Source: Pseudoduganella dura (GTDB taxonomy: Bacteria; Pseudomonadota; Gammaproteobacteria; Burkholderiales; Burkholderiaceae_D). Taken from it: DNA of 64,000 bases. Both the position numbers and the translations under genes were made by a program. How positions within the stretch are numbered: position 1 is the first letter of the stretch; each line of letters opens with the position of its first letter. Below the pieces are notes generated by a model. It was not told the origin of the DNA. It ran no database searches and saw nothing but the letters and a program-made list of their open reading frames with translations. This document shows, piece after piece, positions 56,099 to 64,000 of the stretch. The stretch covers positions 5,022,001 through 5,086,000 of the forward strand of contig NZ_WNWM01000002.1 in NCBI RefSeq assembly GCF_009727155.1, written 5' to 3'.

Positions 56099-59000
56099 GT
56101 CCATCGGCACCATTCATCCGCCGGCCGGTGGCGACATCGCTGCTGATGCTGGCGATCATGCTGGCGGGCCTGGTGGGCTTCAAGTTCCTGCCGCTGTCGG
56201 CGCTGCCGCAGGTCGATTTCCCGACCATCCAGGTGCAGACACTGTATCCGGGCGCCAGCCCGGAAGTGATGGCGCAGACCGTGACGGCGCCATTGGAGCG
56301 CCAGTTCGGCCAGATGTCGGGCCTGCAGCGCATGAGTTCCACCAGCGCCGCCGGCGTGTCGATCATCACGCTGCAGTTCGGCCTGGGCCAGACGCTCGAC
56401 GTGGCCGAACAGGAAGTGCAGGCCGCGATCAACGCGGGCGGCTCGCTGCTGCCCACCGACCTGCCGGCGCCGCCCGTCTACGCGAAGGTCAACCCGGCCG
56501 ACGCGCCGGTGCTGACGCTGGCGATCACGTCGGACACGATGCCGCTGACCGAAGTGCAGAACATCGTCAACACCCGGCTGGCGCTGAAGATCAGCCAGGT
56601 GTCCGGCGTGGGCCTGGTCAGCCTGTCCGGCGGCCAGCGCCCGGCCGTGCGGATCCAGGCCGATACGCTGGCGCTGGCCAGCTACGGCCTCGGCCTCGAT
56701 ACGCTGCGCACGGCGATCAGCAACGCCAACTCGAACAGCGCCAAGGGATCGTTCGACGGCCCCACGCGCGCGTTCACGATCAACGCCAACGACCAGCTGC
56801 TGACCGCCAGCGACTATAAAAGCCTGATCGTGGCGTATAAAAACGGTGCGCCGGTGCGGCTGACCGACGTGGCCAGGGTGGTGGACAGCGCCGAGAACGT
56901 CAAGCTGGGCGCCTGGGCCAACCTGAAGCCGGCGATCATCCTGAACGTGCAGCGCCAGCCCGGCGCCAACGTGATCGCCACCGTGGATGCGATCAAGCAG
57001 CGCCTGCCCGAGCTGCAGGCCGGCCTGCCGAGCGCACTGCGGGTCGACGTGCTGTCCGACCGCACCACCGGCATCCGCGGCTCGGTGCACCACGTGCAGA
57101 TCGAACTGCTGCTGGCCGTGGTGCTGGTGGTGCTGGTGATCTTCCTGTTCCTGCACAGCGTGCGCGCCACGGTGATCGCCAGCCTGGCGGTGCCGATCTC
57201 GCTGATCGGCACCTGCGGCGTGATGTACCTGATGGGCTACAGCCTGAACAACCTGTCGCTGATGGCGCTGACGATCGCCACCGGCTTCGTCGTCGACGAT
57301 GCGATCGTGATGATCGAGAACATCGCCCGCTACATCGAGGAAGGCGAGGAGCCGATGGCGGCCGCGCTGAAGGGCGCGAAGCAGATCGGCTTCACCATCA
57401 TCTCGCTGACGGTATCGCTGATCGCCGTGCTGATCCCGCTGCTGTTCATGGGCGATGTCGTCGGCCGGCTGTTCCGCGAATTCGCCGTCACGCTGTCGAT
57501 CACGATCCTGATCTCGGCCGTGGTATCGCTGACGCTGGTGCCGATGATGTCGGCGCGCTGGCTCACGTCGCACAGGAACGACGACCCGAAGAGCTTCGGC
57601 GGCCGGGTGCAGCACTTCTTCGACCGGGTGATCCACCACTACGACCGCTCGCTGCAGTGGGTACTGCTGCGCCAGGGCCTGACGCTGGTCGTGGCGCTCG
57701 GCACGCTGGTGCTGACGGTGGTGCTGTACATGCTGATCCCGAAAGGCCTGTTCCCCACGCAGGATACCGGCCAGCTGCAGGCCCGCATCGAGACCGCCCA
57801 GGCGGTGTCATACGCCCGCATGGCCGAGCTGCAGCAGCAGGCGGCCAAGGCGATCCTGCAGGATCCCGAAGTGCAGTCGCTCAGCTCCCTCGTGGGCGTG
57901 GACGCGGCCAACAACTCGATGCTGCACACGGGCCGCATGCTGATCAACCTGAAGGAAGACCGCGGCGACCAGGGCGAACTGATGAACCGGCTGCGCCAGC
58001 GCGTGGCCGAGGTGGCGGGCGTGCGCATCTACCTGCAGCCCACGCAGGACCTGACGATCGACGCCGAAAGCGGCCCCACGCAGTTCCGCGTGGCGATCGA
58101 AGGCGCCGACACGGCCACCGTGAACGAATGGGCCAACAAGCTGGCCGTGCAGATGGCGAAAAAGGCGCAGCTGCGCAACGTGGTGTCCGATGCGGGCGCC
58201 ACCGGCGCCGCCGCCTACATCGAGATCGACCGGGACACCGCTTCGCGGCTGTCGATCACCGCTTCGGCCATCGACGACGCCCTGTACAGCGCCTTCGGAC
58301 AGCGTATCGTTTCCACCATCTTCACCGAGACGAACCAGTACCGCGTGATCCTCGAGGCGGCGCCGGGCATGCTGTCGACGCCGCAATCGCTGGGCGACCT
58401 GCAGATCCGCACCGGCGGCGGCAAGCCCACGCCGCTGTCGGCGGTGGCCACGATCACCGAGCGGCCGGCGCCGCTGCAGATCACGCACGTGGCGCAATAC
58501 CCGGCCACGACGCTGGGCTTCGATACGGCCGATGGCGTGTCGCTGGGCCGCTCGGTCGAGGCGATCCGCGAGGCCGCCGCCGAGATCGGGCTGCCGGGCT
58601 CCGTGACGATGACGTTCCTCGGCGCCGCCGGCGCCTACCAGGCGTCGCTGACCAGCCAGCTGTGGCTGATCCTGGCGGCGGTAGTGTGCGTGTACATCGT
58701 GCTGGGCGTGCTGTACGAGAGCTATATCCACCCGCTGACGATCCTGTCCACGCTGCCGTCGGCCGGCGTGGGCGCGCTGCTGGCGCTGATGGTGTCGGGG
58801 CAGGACCTGGGCGTGATCGGCATCATCGGCATCATCCTGCTGATCGGCATCGTCAAGAAGAACGCCATCATGATGATCGACTTCGCGATCGAGGCCGAAC
58901 GCGACGAAGGCCGCGCGCCGCAGGAAGCGATCCACCAGGCGGCGCTGCTGCGCTTCCGGCCGATCCTGATGACGACGCTGGCCGCGCTGTTCGCCGCCGT

Positions 59001-59205
59001 GCCGCTGATGCTGGGCTGGGGCGAGGGCGCCGAGCTGCGCCGGCCGCTGGGCCTGGCCATCTTCGGCGGCCTGCTGGTGAGCCAGCTGCTCACGCTGTAC
59101 ACCACGCCGGTGATCTATCTCGCATTCGACCGGCTGGGCCAGCGCTTCGGCAGGAGGCCCGACCTGAAGGCTGGTGACAAGGCACCGGACGGAGCGGCAT
59201 CGTGA
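56095..59205 (+). CDS. mdtB: RND efflux inner-membrane pump, MdtB/MuxB type
   Basis: This 1036-residue, 12-helix pump is driven by protons. The N terminus [19 protein letters not shown] and the proton-relay aspartates in [18 protein letters not shown] (helix 4) are present, as is the helix-11 block [20 protein letters not shown]. Two large periplasmic porter regions are present. It forms a heteromultimer with the next pump, as in MdtBC and MuxBC. Overlaps of four bases at both ends tie it tightly to the operon. Confidence 0.95.
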   Translation: MSPSAPFIRRPVATSLLMLAIMLAGLVGFKFLPLSALPQVDFPTIQVQTLYPGASPEVMAQTVTAPLERQFGQMSGLQRMSSTSAAGVSIITLQFGLGQTLDVAEQEVQAAINAGGSLLPTDLPAPPVYAKVNPADAPVLTLAITSDTMPLTEVQNIVNTRLALKISQVSGVGLVSLSGGQRPAVRIQADTLALASYGLGLDTLRTAISNANSNSAKGSFDGPTRAFTINANDQLLTASDYKSLIVAYKNGAPVRLTDVARVVDSAENVKLGAWANLKPAIILNVQRQPGANVIATVDAIKQRLPELQAGLPSALRVDVLSDRTTGIRGSVHHVQIELLLAVVLVVLVIFLFLHSVRATVIASLAVPISLIGTCGVMYLMGYSLNNLSLMALTIATGFVVDDAIVMIENIARYIEEGEEPMAAALKGAKQIGFTIISLTVSLIAVLIPLLFMGDVVGRLFREFAVTLSITILISAVVSLTLVPMMSARWLTSHRNDDPKSFGGRVQHFFDRVIHHYDRSLQWVLLRQGLTLVVALGTLVLTVVLYMLIPKGLFPTQDTGQLQARIETAQAVSYARMAELQQQAAKAILQDPEVQSLSSLVGVDAANNSMLHTGRMLINLKEDRGDQGELMNRLRQRVAEVAGVRIYLQPTQDLTIDAESGPTQFRVAIEGADTATVNEWANKLAVQMAKKAQLRNVVSDAGATGAAAYIEIDRDTASRLSITASAIDDALYSAFGQRIVSTIFTETNQYRVILEAAPGMLSTPQSLGDLQIRTGGGKPTPLSAVATITERPAPLQITHVAQYPATTLGFDTADGVSLGRSVEAIREAAAEIGLPGSVTMTFLGAAGAYQASLTSQLWLILAAVVCVYIVLGVLYESYIHPLTILSTLPSAGVGALLALMVSGQDLGVIGIIGIILLIGIVKKNAIMMIDFAIEAERDEGRAPQEAIHQAALLRFRPILMTTLAALFAAVPLMLGWGEGAELRRPLGLAIFGGLLVSQLLTLYTTPVIYLAFDRLGQRFGRRPDLKAGDKAPDGAAS

Positions 59206-62200
59206 ACCTGTCCGAACCGTTCGTCCGGCGCCCCATCGCCACCGTCCTGCTGACGATCGGCGTGGCGCTGGCCGGCATCGCCGCGTTCTTCGTGCTGCCG
59301 GTATCGCCGCTGCCGCAGGTGGACTTCCCGGCCATTTCCGTGTCGGCCAGCCTGCCGGGCGCCAGCCCGGACACGATGGCCAGCAGCGTGGCCACGCCAC
59401 TCGAACGCAGGCTGGGCGTGATCGCCGGCATCAACGAGATGACGTCGCAATCGTCCAGCGGCTCCACGCGGATCAACCTGCAGTTCGACCTGAACCGCAA
59501 GATCGATGCCGCCGCGCGCGAAGTGCAGGCGGCGATCAGCGCTTCCCGCGCCGACCTGCCGGCCACGCTGAAGAGCAACCCGACCTACCGCAAGATGAAC
59601 CCGTCGGATTCGCCGGTGATCATCCTGGCGCTCACCTCGCCGACCCGCAGGCCCGGGCAGATCTACGAGGCCGTCTCGAACATCGTGTCGCAGAAGCTGG
59701 CGCAGGTGAAAGGCGTGGGCGACGTGGAAATCGGCGGCGGCTCGCTGCCGGCGGTGCGCATCGAGCTGCTGCCGTTCGCGCTGAACCAGTACGGCGTGTC
59801 GACCGAGGATGTGCGCGCCGCGATCCAGGCCACCAATGCCAACCGCCCGCGCGGCGCCATCGAAAGCGAAGGGCGCCGGCTGCAGATCTATTCTGCGCCG
59901 GGCACGGAAAGCGGCGGGCGCAGCGCGGCCGACTACCGCGATCTCGTCGTCGCCTGGCGCAACAACGCGGCGATCCGGCTGCGCGACGTGGCCACCGTCG
60001 AGGACGGGCCGGAAAACAAGAACACCCTCGGCCTGTTCAACGGCCAGCCGGCCGTGATCGTGCTGATCACGCGCCAGCCCGGCGCCAACATCATCGAGAC
60101 GGTGGACAGCGTGCGCGCACTGCTGCCGCAATTGCGCGCGCAACTGCCGCAGGACATCACCGTGTCGGTCGCGTCGGACAGCACGACGTCGATCCGCTCG
60201 TCGCTGCACGAGGTCGAGTTTACGCTGATCCTGTCGGTGGTGCTGGTGGTGCTGGTGGTCAGCGCCTTCCTGCGCAGCGTGCGGGCGACGATCATTCCCG
60301 CCATCGCCACCATCGTCTCGCTGCTCGGCACGTTCGGCGTGATGTACATGCTTGGCTTCTCGCTGAACAACCTGTCGCTGATGGCGCTGACGGTGGCCAC
60401 CGGCTTCGTGGTCGACGACGCGATCGTGGTGCTGGAAAACACGGCGCGCCATGTCGAAAGCGGCATGGACCGTTTCAAGGCGGCGCTGCTGGGCGCCAGG
60501 GAAGTCGGCTTCACAGTGCTGTCGATCAGCCTGTCGCTGGTGGCCGTGTTCATCCCGCTGCTGTTCATGGGCGGGCAGGTGGGCCGGCTGTTCCGCGAGT
60601 TCGCCGTCACGCTGTCCGCCGCGGTGATGATCTCGCTGGTGATCTCGCTGACGACCACGCCGATGATGTGCGCCTGGCTGCTCAGGTCCGAACAGGACCG
60701 CAGCCCGCCCGGCCGCGTCTCGCGCGCTTTCGAGGCCTGCTTCAACTGGATGCAGCGGGTCTATGCGCATGCGCTGGACTGGGCGCTGCACAGCGTATGG
60801 CTGGTGATGCTGATCCTGGCGTTCGTGGTGGCCCTGAACGTCTACCTGTTCGCCGCCGCGCCGAAGGGCTTCTTCCCGCAGCAGGATACCGGCCAGATCA
60901 GTGGCGGCATGCGCGCCGACCAGAGCATCTCGTTCCAGGCCATGCAGCAGAAGCTGCGCCAGCTGGTGGACATCATCCGCAAGGACCCGGCGGTCGATAC
61001 CGTGGTGGGCTTCACCGGCGGTTCGCGCGCCGGCGGCGGCTTCATGTTCGTCAACCTGAAGCCGGCGGACGAGCGCACCGAGGCCGGCCAGGCCGTCATC
61101 AACCGGCTGCGCCCGCAACTGGCGAAAGTGACCGGGGTACAGCTGTTCCTGAATCCGGTGCAGGACCTGCGCATGGGCGGACGTTCCAGCAATTCGACCT
61201 ACCAGTACACGCTCAAGAGCGACAACCGGGCCGACCTGAAGAACTGGGCGACGAAGCTGGCCGATTCGATGAAGAACCAGCCGTCGCTGGCCGATATCGA
61301 TACCGACCAGCAGGATAACGGCGTGGAAACCTATGTCACGATCGACAAGGAAACCACGGCACGCTTCGGCATGAGCGTGCGCGATGTCACCAATGCGCTC
61401 TACAACGCGTTCGGCCAGCGGCAGGTGGCGACCATCTACGATGAGCTGAACCAGTACAAGGTGGTGATGGAAGTGGCGCCGGAATACGCGCAGAGCCCCG
61501 AGGCGCTGAAGGACGTGTACGTGCCGGGCAGTGCGGCCGCGACGGCCACGGATACGGATACGGCGTCCACGTCGGGCGGTACCAACGCCTCGACCAACAA
61601 CGCGCAGGGCCAGCGCGACTCGTCCACCGGCGCGGCGCTGTCGACCGCCAGGGCGGCGATGGTGCCGCTGTCGGGCATCGCGTCGTTCGCCGAAAGCGCC
61701 ACGCCCACGTCCGTCAACCACCAGGATGGCGAACTGGCGACGACGATCTCGTTCAACCTGGCCGACGGCTACACGCTGAGCCAGGCGCAGGAAGCGGTGA
61801 AGCAGGCCGAAGCCGACATCGCGATGCCGAACAACGTGCGCGGCAGCTTCCAGGGCCAGGCCAAGCAGGCGGAGGAGTCGAACAAGCAGCAGCCGCTTCT
61901 GATCCTGGCCGCGATCGTGGTGATCTACATCGTGCTGGGCATCCTGTACGAGAGCCTGATCCACCCGATCACGGTGCTGTCCACGCTGCCGTCGGCCGGC
62001 GTGGGCGCCGTGCTGGCACTGCTGCTGTTCCGGATGGAGTTTTCCATCATCGCGCTGATCGGCGTGTTCCTGCTGATCGGCATCGTCAAGAAGAACGCGA
62101 TCCTGATCATCGACTTCGCGCTGGAAGCGGAGCGCGCCCGCGGGCTGAGCGCCATCGACGCGGTGCGCGAGGCCTGCCTGCTGCGCTTCCGCCCGATCCT

Positions 62201-62435
62201 GATGACGACGCTGGCCGCCGCGCTGGGCGCGCTACCGCTGGCGATCGGCTTCGGCGAAGGCTCCGAGCTGCGCCAGCCGCTGGGCATCGCCATCATCGGC
62301 GGCCTGATCGCCAGCCAGCTGCTGACGCTGCTGACGACGCCGGTCGTCTATATCCTGCTCGACAAGCTGCGCACGCGCAGCCCCGAAGAACGCAACTTGA
62401 GCCGCGCCCAGGGCGACGAGCCCGTGACCACATGA
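59202..62435 (+). CDS. mdtC: RND efflux inner-membrane pump, MdtC/MuxC type
   Basis: The 1077-residue partner pump starts at a GTG overlapping the stop of mdtB. It has [19 protein letters not shown], the helix-4 pair of aspartates in [20 protein letters not shown] and [20 protein letters not shown]. It is about 50 residues longer than E. coli MdtC. A Ser/Thr/Asn/Ala-rich insert near residues 780-815 (61540-61640) in the second porter region accounts for much of this. In MdtBC-type systems the two pumps assemble together and only one may translocate protons. Confidence 0.95.
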   Translation: MNLSEPFVRRPIATVLLTIGVALAGIAAFFVLPVSPLPQVDFPAISVSASLPGASPDTMASSVATPLERRLGVIAGINEMTSQSSSGSTRINLQFDLNRKIDAAAREVQAAISASRADLPATLKSNPTYRKMNPSDSPVIILALTSPTRRPGQIYEAVSNIVSQKLAQVKGVGDVEIGGGSLPAVRIELLPFALNQYGVSTEDVRAAIQATNANRPRGAIESEGRRLQIYSAPGTESGGRSAADYRDLVVAWRNNAAIRLRDVATVEDGPENKNTLGLFNGQPAVIVLITRQPGANIIETVDSVRALLPQLRAQLPQDITVSVASDSTTSIRSSLHEVEFTLILSVVLVVLVVSAFLRSVRATIIPAIATIVSLLGTFGVMYMLGFSLNNLSLMALTVATGFVVDDAIVVLENTARHVESGMDRFKAALLGAREVGFTVLSISLSLVAVFIPLLFMGGQVGRLFREFAVTLSAAVMISLVISLTTTPMMCAWLLRSEQDRSPPGRVSRAFEACFNWMQRVYAHALDWALHSVWLVMLILAFVVALNVYLFAAAPKGFFPQQDTGQISGGMRADQSISFQAMQQKLRQLVDIIRKDPAVDTVVGFTGGSRAGGGFMFVNLKPADERTEAGQAVINRLRPQLAKVTGVQLFLNPVQDLRMGGRSSNSTYQYTLKSDNRADLKNWATKLADSMKNQPSLADIDTDQQDNGVETYVTIDKETTARFGMSVRDVTNALYNAFGQRQVATIYDELNQYKVVMEVAPEYAQSPEALKDVYVPGSAAATATDTDTASTSGGTNASTNNAQGQRDSSTGAALSTARAAMVPLSGIASFAESATPTSVNHQDGELATTISFNLADGYTLSQAQEAVKQAEADIAMPNNVRGSFQGQAKQAEESNKQQPLLILAAIVVIYIVLGILYESLIHPITVLSTLPSAGVGAVLALLLFRMEFSIIALIGVFLLIGIVKKNAILIIDFALEAERARGLSAIDAVREACLLRFRPILMTTLAAALGALPLAIGFGEGSELRQPLGIAIIGGLIASQLLTLLTTPVVYILLDKLRTRSPEERNLSRAQGDEPVTT

Positions 62436-63829
62436 AGACATCGATGAAGACCCGCCTTTCCGTCATTGCCCTGGCCGCCGCGCTGTGCGGCTGCGCCGTC
62501 GGCCCGAAATATGAAGTGCCGGCGGCCGCATCGCCGGCCGCGTTCAAGGAAGCGGAGGGCTGGACGCCGGCCGCGCCGGCCGATGCGCTGGAGCGCGGGC
62601 CGTGGTGGACGCTGTTCGGCGATCCGGTCCTCGACGAGCTGGCCGCCGCGGTCGAGGTCAGCAACCAGAACGTGGCGCTGGCAGCGGCGCAGTATGCGCA
62701 GGCGCGCGCCGTGGTCGCCGAGCAGCGCGCGTCGCTGTTCCCGACCGTGTCGTTGAACGGATCGGGCACCCGCTCGGGCGGCGGTGGCGACACGCGGCCA
62801 TCGAACAACTACCGCGTGGATATCGGCGGCAGCTGGGAACCCGATATCTGGGGCAGCCTGCGCGCCGGCGTGACGGGTGCGCAGGCCAGCGCCCAGGCCA
62901 GCGCGGCGGACCTGGCGGCGGCCCGGCTGTCCGCCCAGGGCGAGCTGGTGGCCAACTACATCGGCCTGCGCCAGGCGGACGTGGAAAAGCAGATCCTCGA
63001 CACCACGATCCGGGGGTACGAGCGGGTGCTGCAGATCACGCAGAACCGTGTCGACGCGGGCGTGACGGCACGCTCCGACCTGCTGCAGGCGCAGACGCAG
63101 CTGTTCAATGCGCGCGCCGATCTGCTGACCGTGATCCGCCAGCGCGCCGTGTATGAACACGCGATCGCGGTCCTGCTGGGCAAGGCGCCATCGGAGTTCG
63201 CGCTGGCGCCCGCGCCATGGCGCATCGTCGTGCCCGACGTGCCGCTGGGCGTGCCGTCGACGCTGCTGCAACGCCGGCCGGACATCGCCGCCGCCGAACG
63301 CGACGTGGCCGCCGCCAATGAAAATATCGGCATCGCCCGCGCGGCGTACTTCCCGTCGCTGAACCTGTCGGCCTCGTACGGCTACGGCAACAGCCAGGTG
63401 GGCGGCCTGTTCAGCGCATCGAACAGCCTGTGGTCGCTGGGCCTGTCGGCCGCGCAGACGATCTTCGACGCCGGCGCCATCGCCGCCCGCGTCGAACAGA
63501 CCAAAGCCTCCCGCGACGCGGCCATCGCCCGCTACCGGCAGGCAGTGCTGGACGCGTTTGCCGACGTCGAGGACCAGCTGGCCGCCACCCGCGCGCTGGC
63601 GCAGCAGCAGGACCTGCGGCGCCAGGCCTCCGAGGCTGCCGACCAGGTCGAGCAGCAGATGGAAAACCGCTATCGCGCCGGACAGGTGAACTACACCGAG
63701 GTCGTCAGCGCGCAGGCCACCGCGCTGTCCGCGCGGCGGGCGTTGATCCAGGTGCAGGCGGACCGGCAGACCACCGCGGTTGCCCTGATCCAGTCCCTGG
63801 GTGGCGGCTGGCGGAGTTCGCAGCCGTAA
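62432..63829 (+). CDS. Outer-membrane efflux channel lipoprotein (NodT/OprM family)
   Basis: The 465-residue TolC-like channel closes the tripartite pump. The signal peptide ends in a lipobox (LAAALCGCAVGPKYEVP), with lipidation expected at the second cysteine (C23). Two internal repeats with coiled-coil hairpins follow (VSNQNVALAAAQYAQARAVV and LLQRRPDIAAAERDVAAANE), the second with the family signature RRPD. The start overlaps mdtC by four bases. The four-gene order adaptor-pump-pump-channel equals MuxABC-OpmB of Pseudomonas, whereas enterobacterial MdtABC lacks the channel gene. Confidence 0.94.
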   Translation: MKTSMKTRLSVIALAAALCGCAVGPKYEVPAAASPAAFKEAEGWTPAAPADALERGPWWTLFGDPVLDELAAAVEVSNQNVALAAAQYAQARAVVAEQRASLFPTVSLNGSGTRSGGGGDTRPSNNYRVDIGGSWEPDIWGSLRAGVTGAQASAQASAADLAAARLSAQGELVANYIGLRQADVEKQILDTTIRGYERVLQITQNRVDAGVTARSDLLQAQTQLFNARADLLTVIRQRAVYEHAIAVLLGKAPSEFALAPAPWRIVVPDVPLGVPSTLLQRRPDIAAAERDVAAANENIGIARAAYFPSLNLSASYGYGNSQVGGLFSASNSLWSLGLSAAQTIFDAGAIAARVEQTKASRDAAIARYRQAVLDAFADVEDQLAATRALAQQQDLRRQASEAADQVEQQMENRYRAGQVNYTEVVSAQATALSARRALIQVQADRQTTAVALIQSLGGGWRSSQP

Positions 63830-63906
63830 ACCGTCCATGGCTGCGCCGCAGCACCTTGCCATACAACGCGTACTGTCTGCGGTGCTGCGGCTTGCCCTGA
63901 ACGGTT
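63830..63906. repeat. Nested inverted repeats after the efflux operon
   Basis: GCCGCAGCACC (63845-63855) and GGTGCTGCGGC (63881-63891) form an 11-bp stem. It is enclosed by AAACCGT just past the stop and ACGGTTT at about 63901-63907. The loop is long (25 nt) and no T tract follows, so termination is possible but unproven. Confidence 0.45.
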
Positions 63907-63948
63907 TGCGGCAGCGTGATGCGCCAAAGGAACGCAAGTCAAAAAGCA

Positions 63949-63977
63949 TTTTCGCGGTATGGCAACTGGTCTATACT
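63949..63977 (+). promoter_or_regulatory. Weak candidate promoter at the right window edge
   Basis: TTTTCG (63949-63954) and TATACT (63972-63977), 17 nt apart, could serve a gene beyond the window. The -10 box is good and the -35 box poor. Confidence 0.3.
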
Positions 63978-64000
63978 TCCCCGGCTTTTCATCAACCCAG

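Overview
The window is a stretch of a GC-rich chromosome that looks like a betaproteobacterium of the Oxalobacteraceae (Massilia/Duganella/Telluria group). I infer this from gene order and protein style: a quinone oxidoreductase gene, tpiA, secG, tRNA-Leu and nuoA-N followed by a DUF2818 gene and a NUDIX gene, plus a PPC-domain gene and a phytochrome operon. No ribosomal RNA is present, so the genus is a judgement and not a measurement.

Layout. 1-2016 is a small mobile block of visibly lower GC: a REP-associated tyrosine transposase cut by the window edge, and a complete IS4-family element that has landed inside a REP-like palindrome. 2040-6656 holds a TonB-dependent receptor, a GIN-domain exported protein and a Sel1-repeat exported protein. 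6657-7010 is a non-coding repeat patch with four 67-bp tandem units and GTGTCGGACACC palindromes. 7116-9744 is the quinone oxidoreductase, tpiA, secG and tRNA-Leu(GAG). 9928-24836 is the complete 14-gene respiratory complex I operon with its DUF2818 tail, followed by a NUDIX hydrolase, a secreted HExxH protein, a REP doublet, ispDF and a small unknown gene.

27881-29832 is a divergent MFS exporter/TetR pair with two operator-like sites between them. 29850-35052 (minus strand) is the most unusual cluster. A secreted trypsin-like protease, an FHA-domain membrane protein, a heme oxygenase (bphO) and a bacteriophytochrome kinase (bphP) lie head to tail with overlapping or 16-nt junctions, and bphO carries a frameshift in a C tract. 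Next come ribA, two long REP-like hairpins, a pirin gene and a divergent LysR regulator. 37951-41131 is an HDOD protein overlapping an EAL phosphodiesterase. 41267-46542 holds small stress and unknown-function genes, an MFS transporter, an acyl-CoA dehydrogenase-like gene and a dGTPase. 46638-50048 is a sodium:solute symporter and SppA. 50151-52913 is a large PAS/GGDEF/EAL protein. 54563-63829 is a four-gene RND efflux operon of the MdtABC/MuxABC-OpmB type.

Most of the window is ordinary chromosome. The parts that merit a second look are the protease-FHA-BphO-BphP operon with its broken bphO, the IS insertion into a REP whose reconstructed sequence matches a second REP 25 kb away, the 67-bp tandem array, and the HDOD/EAL pair.
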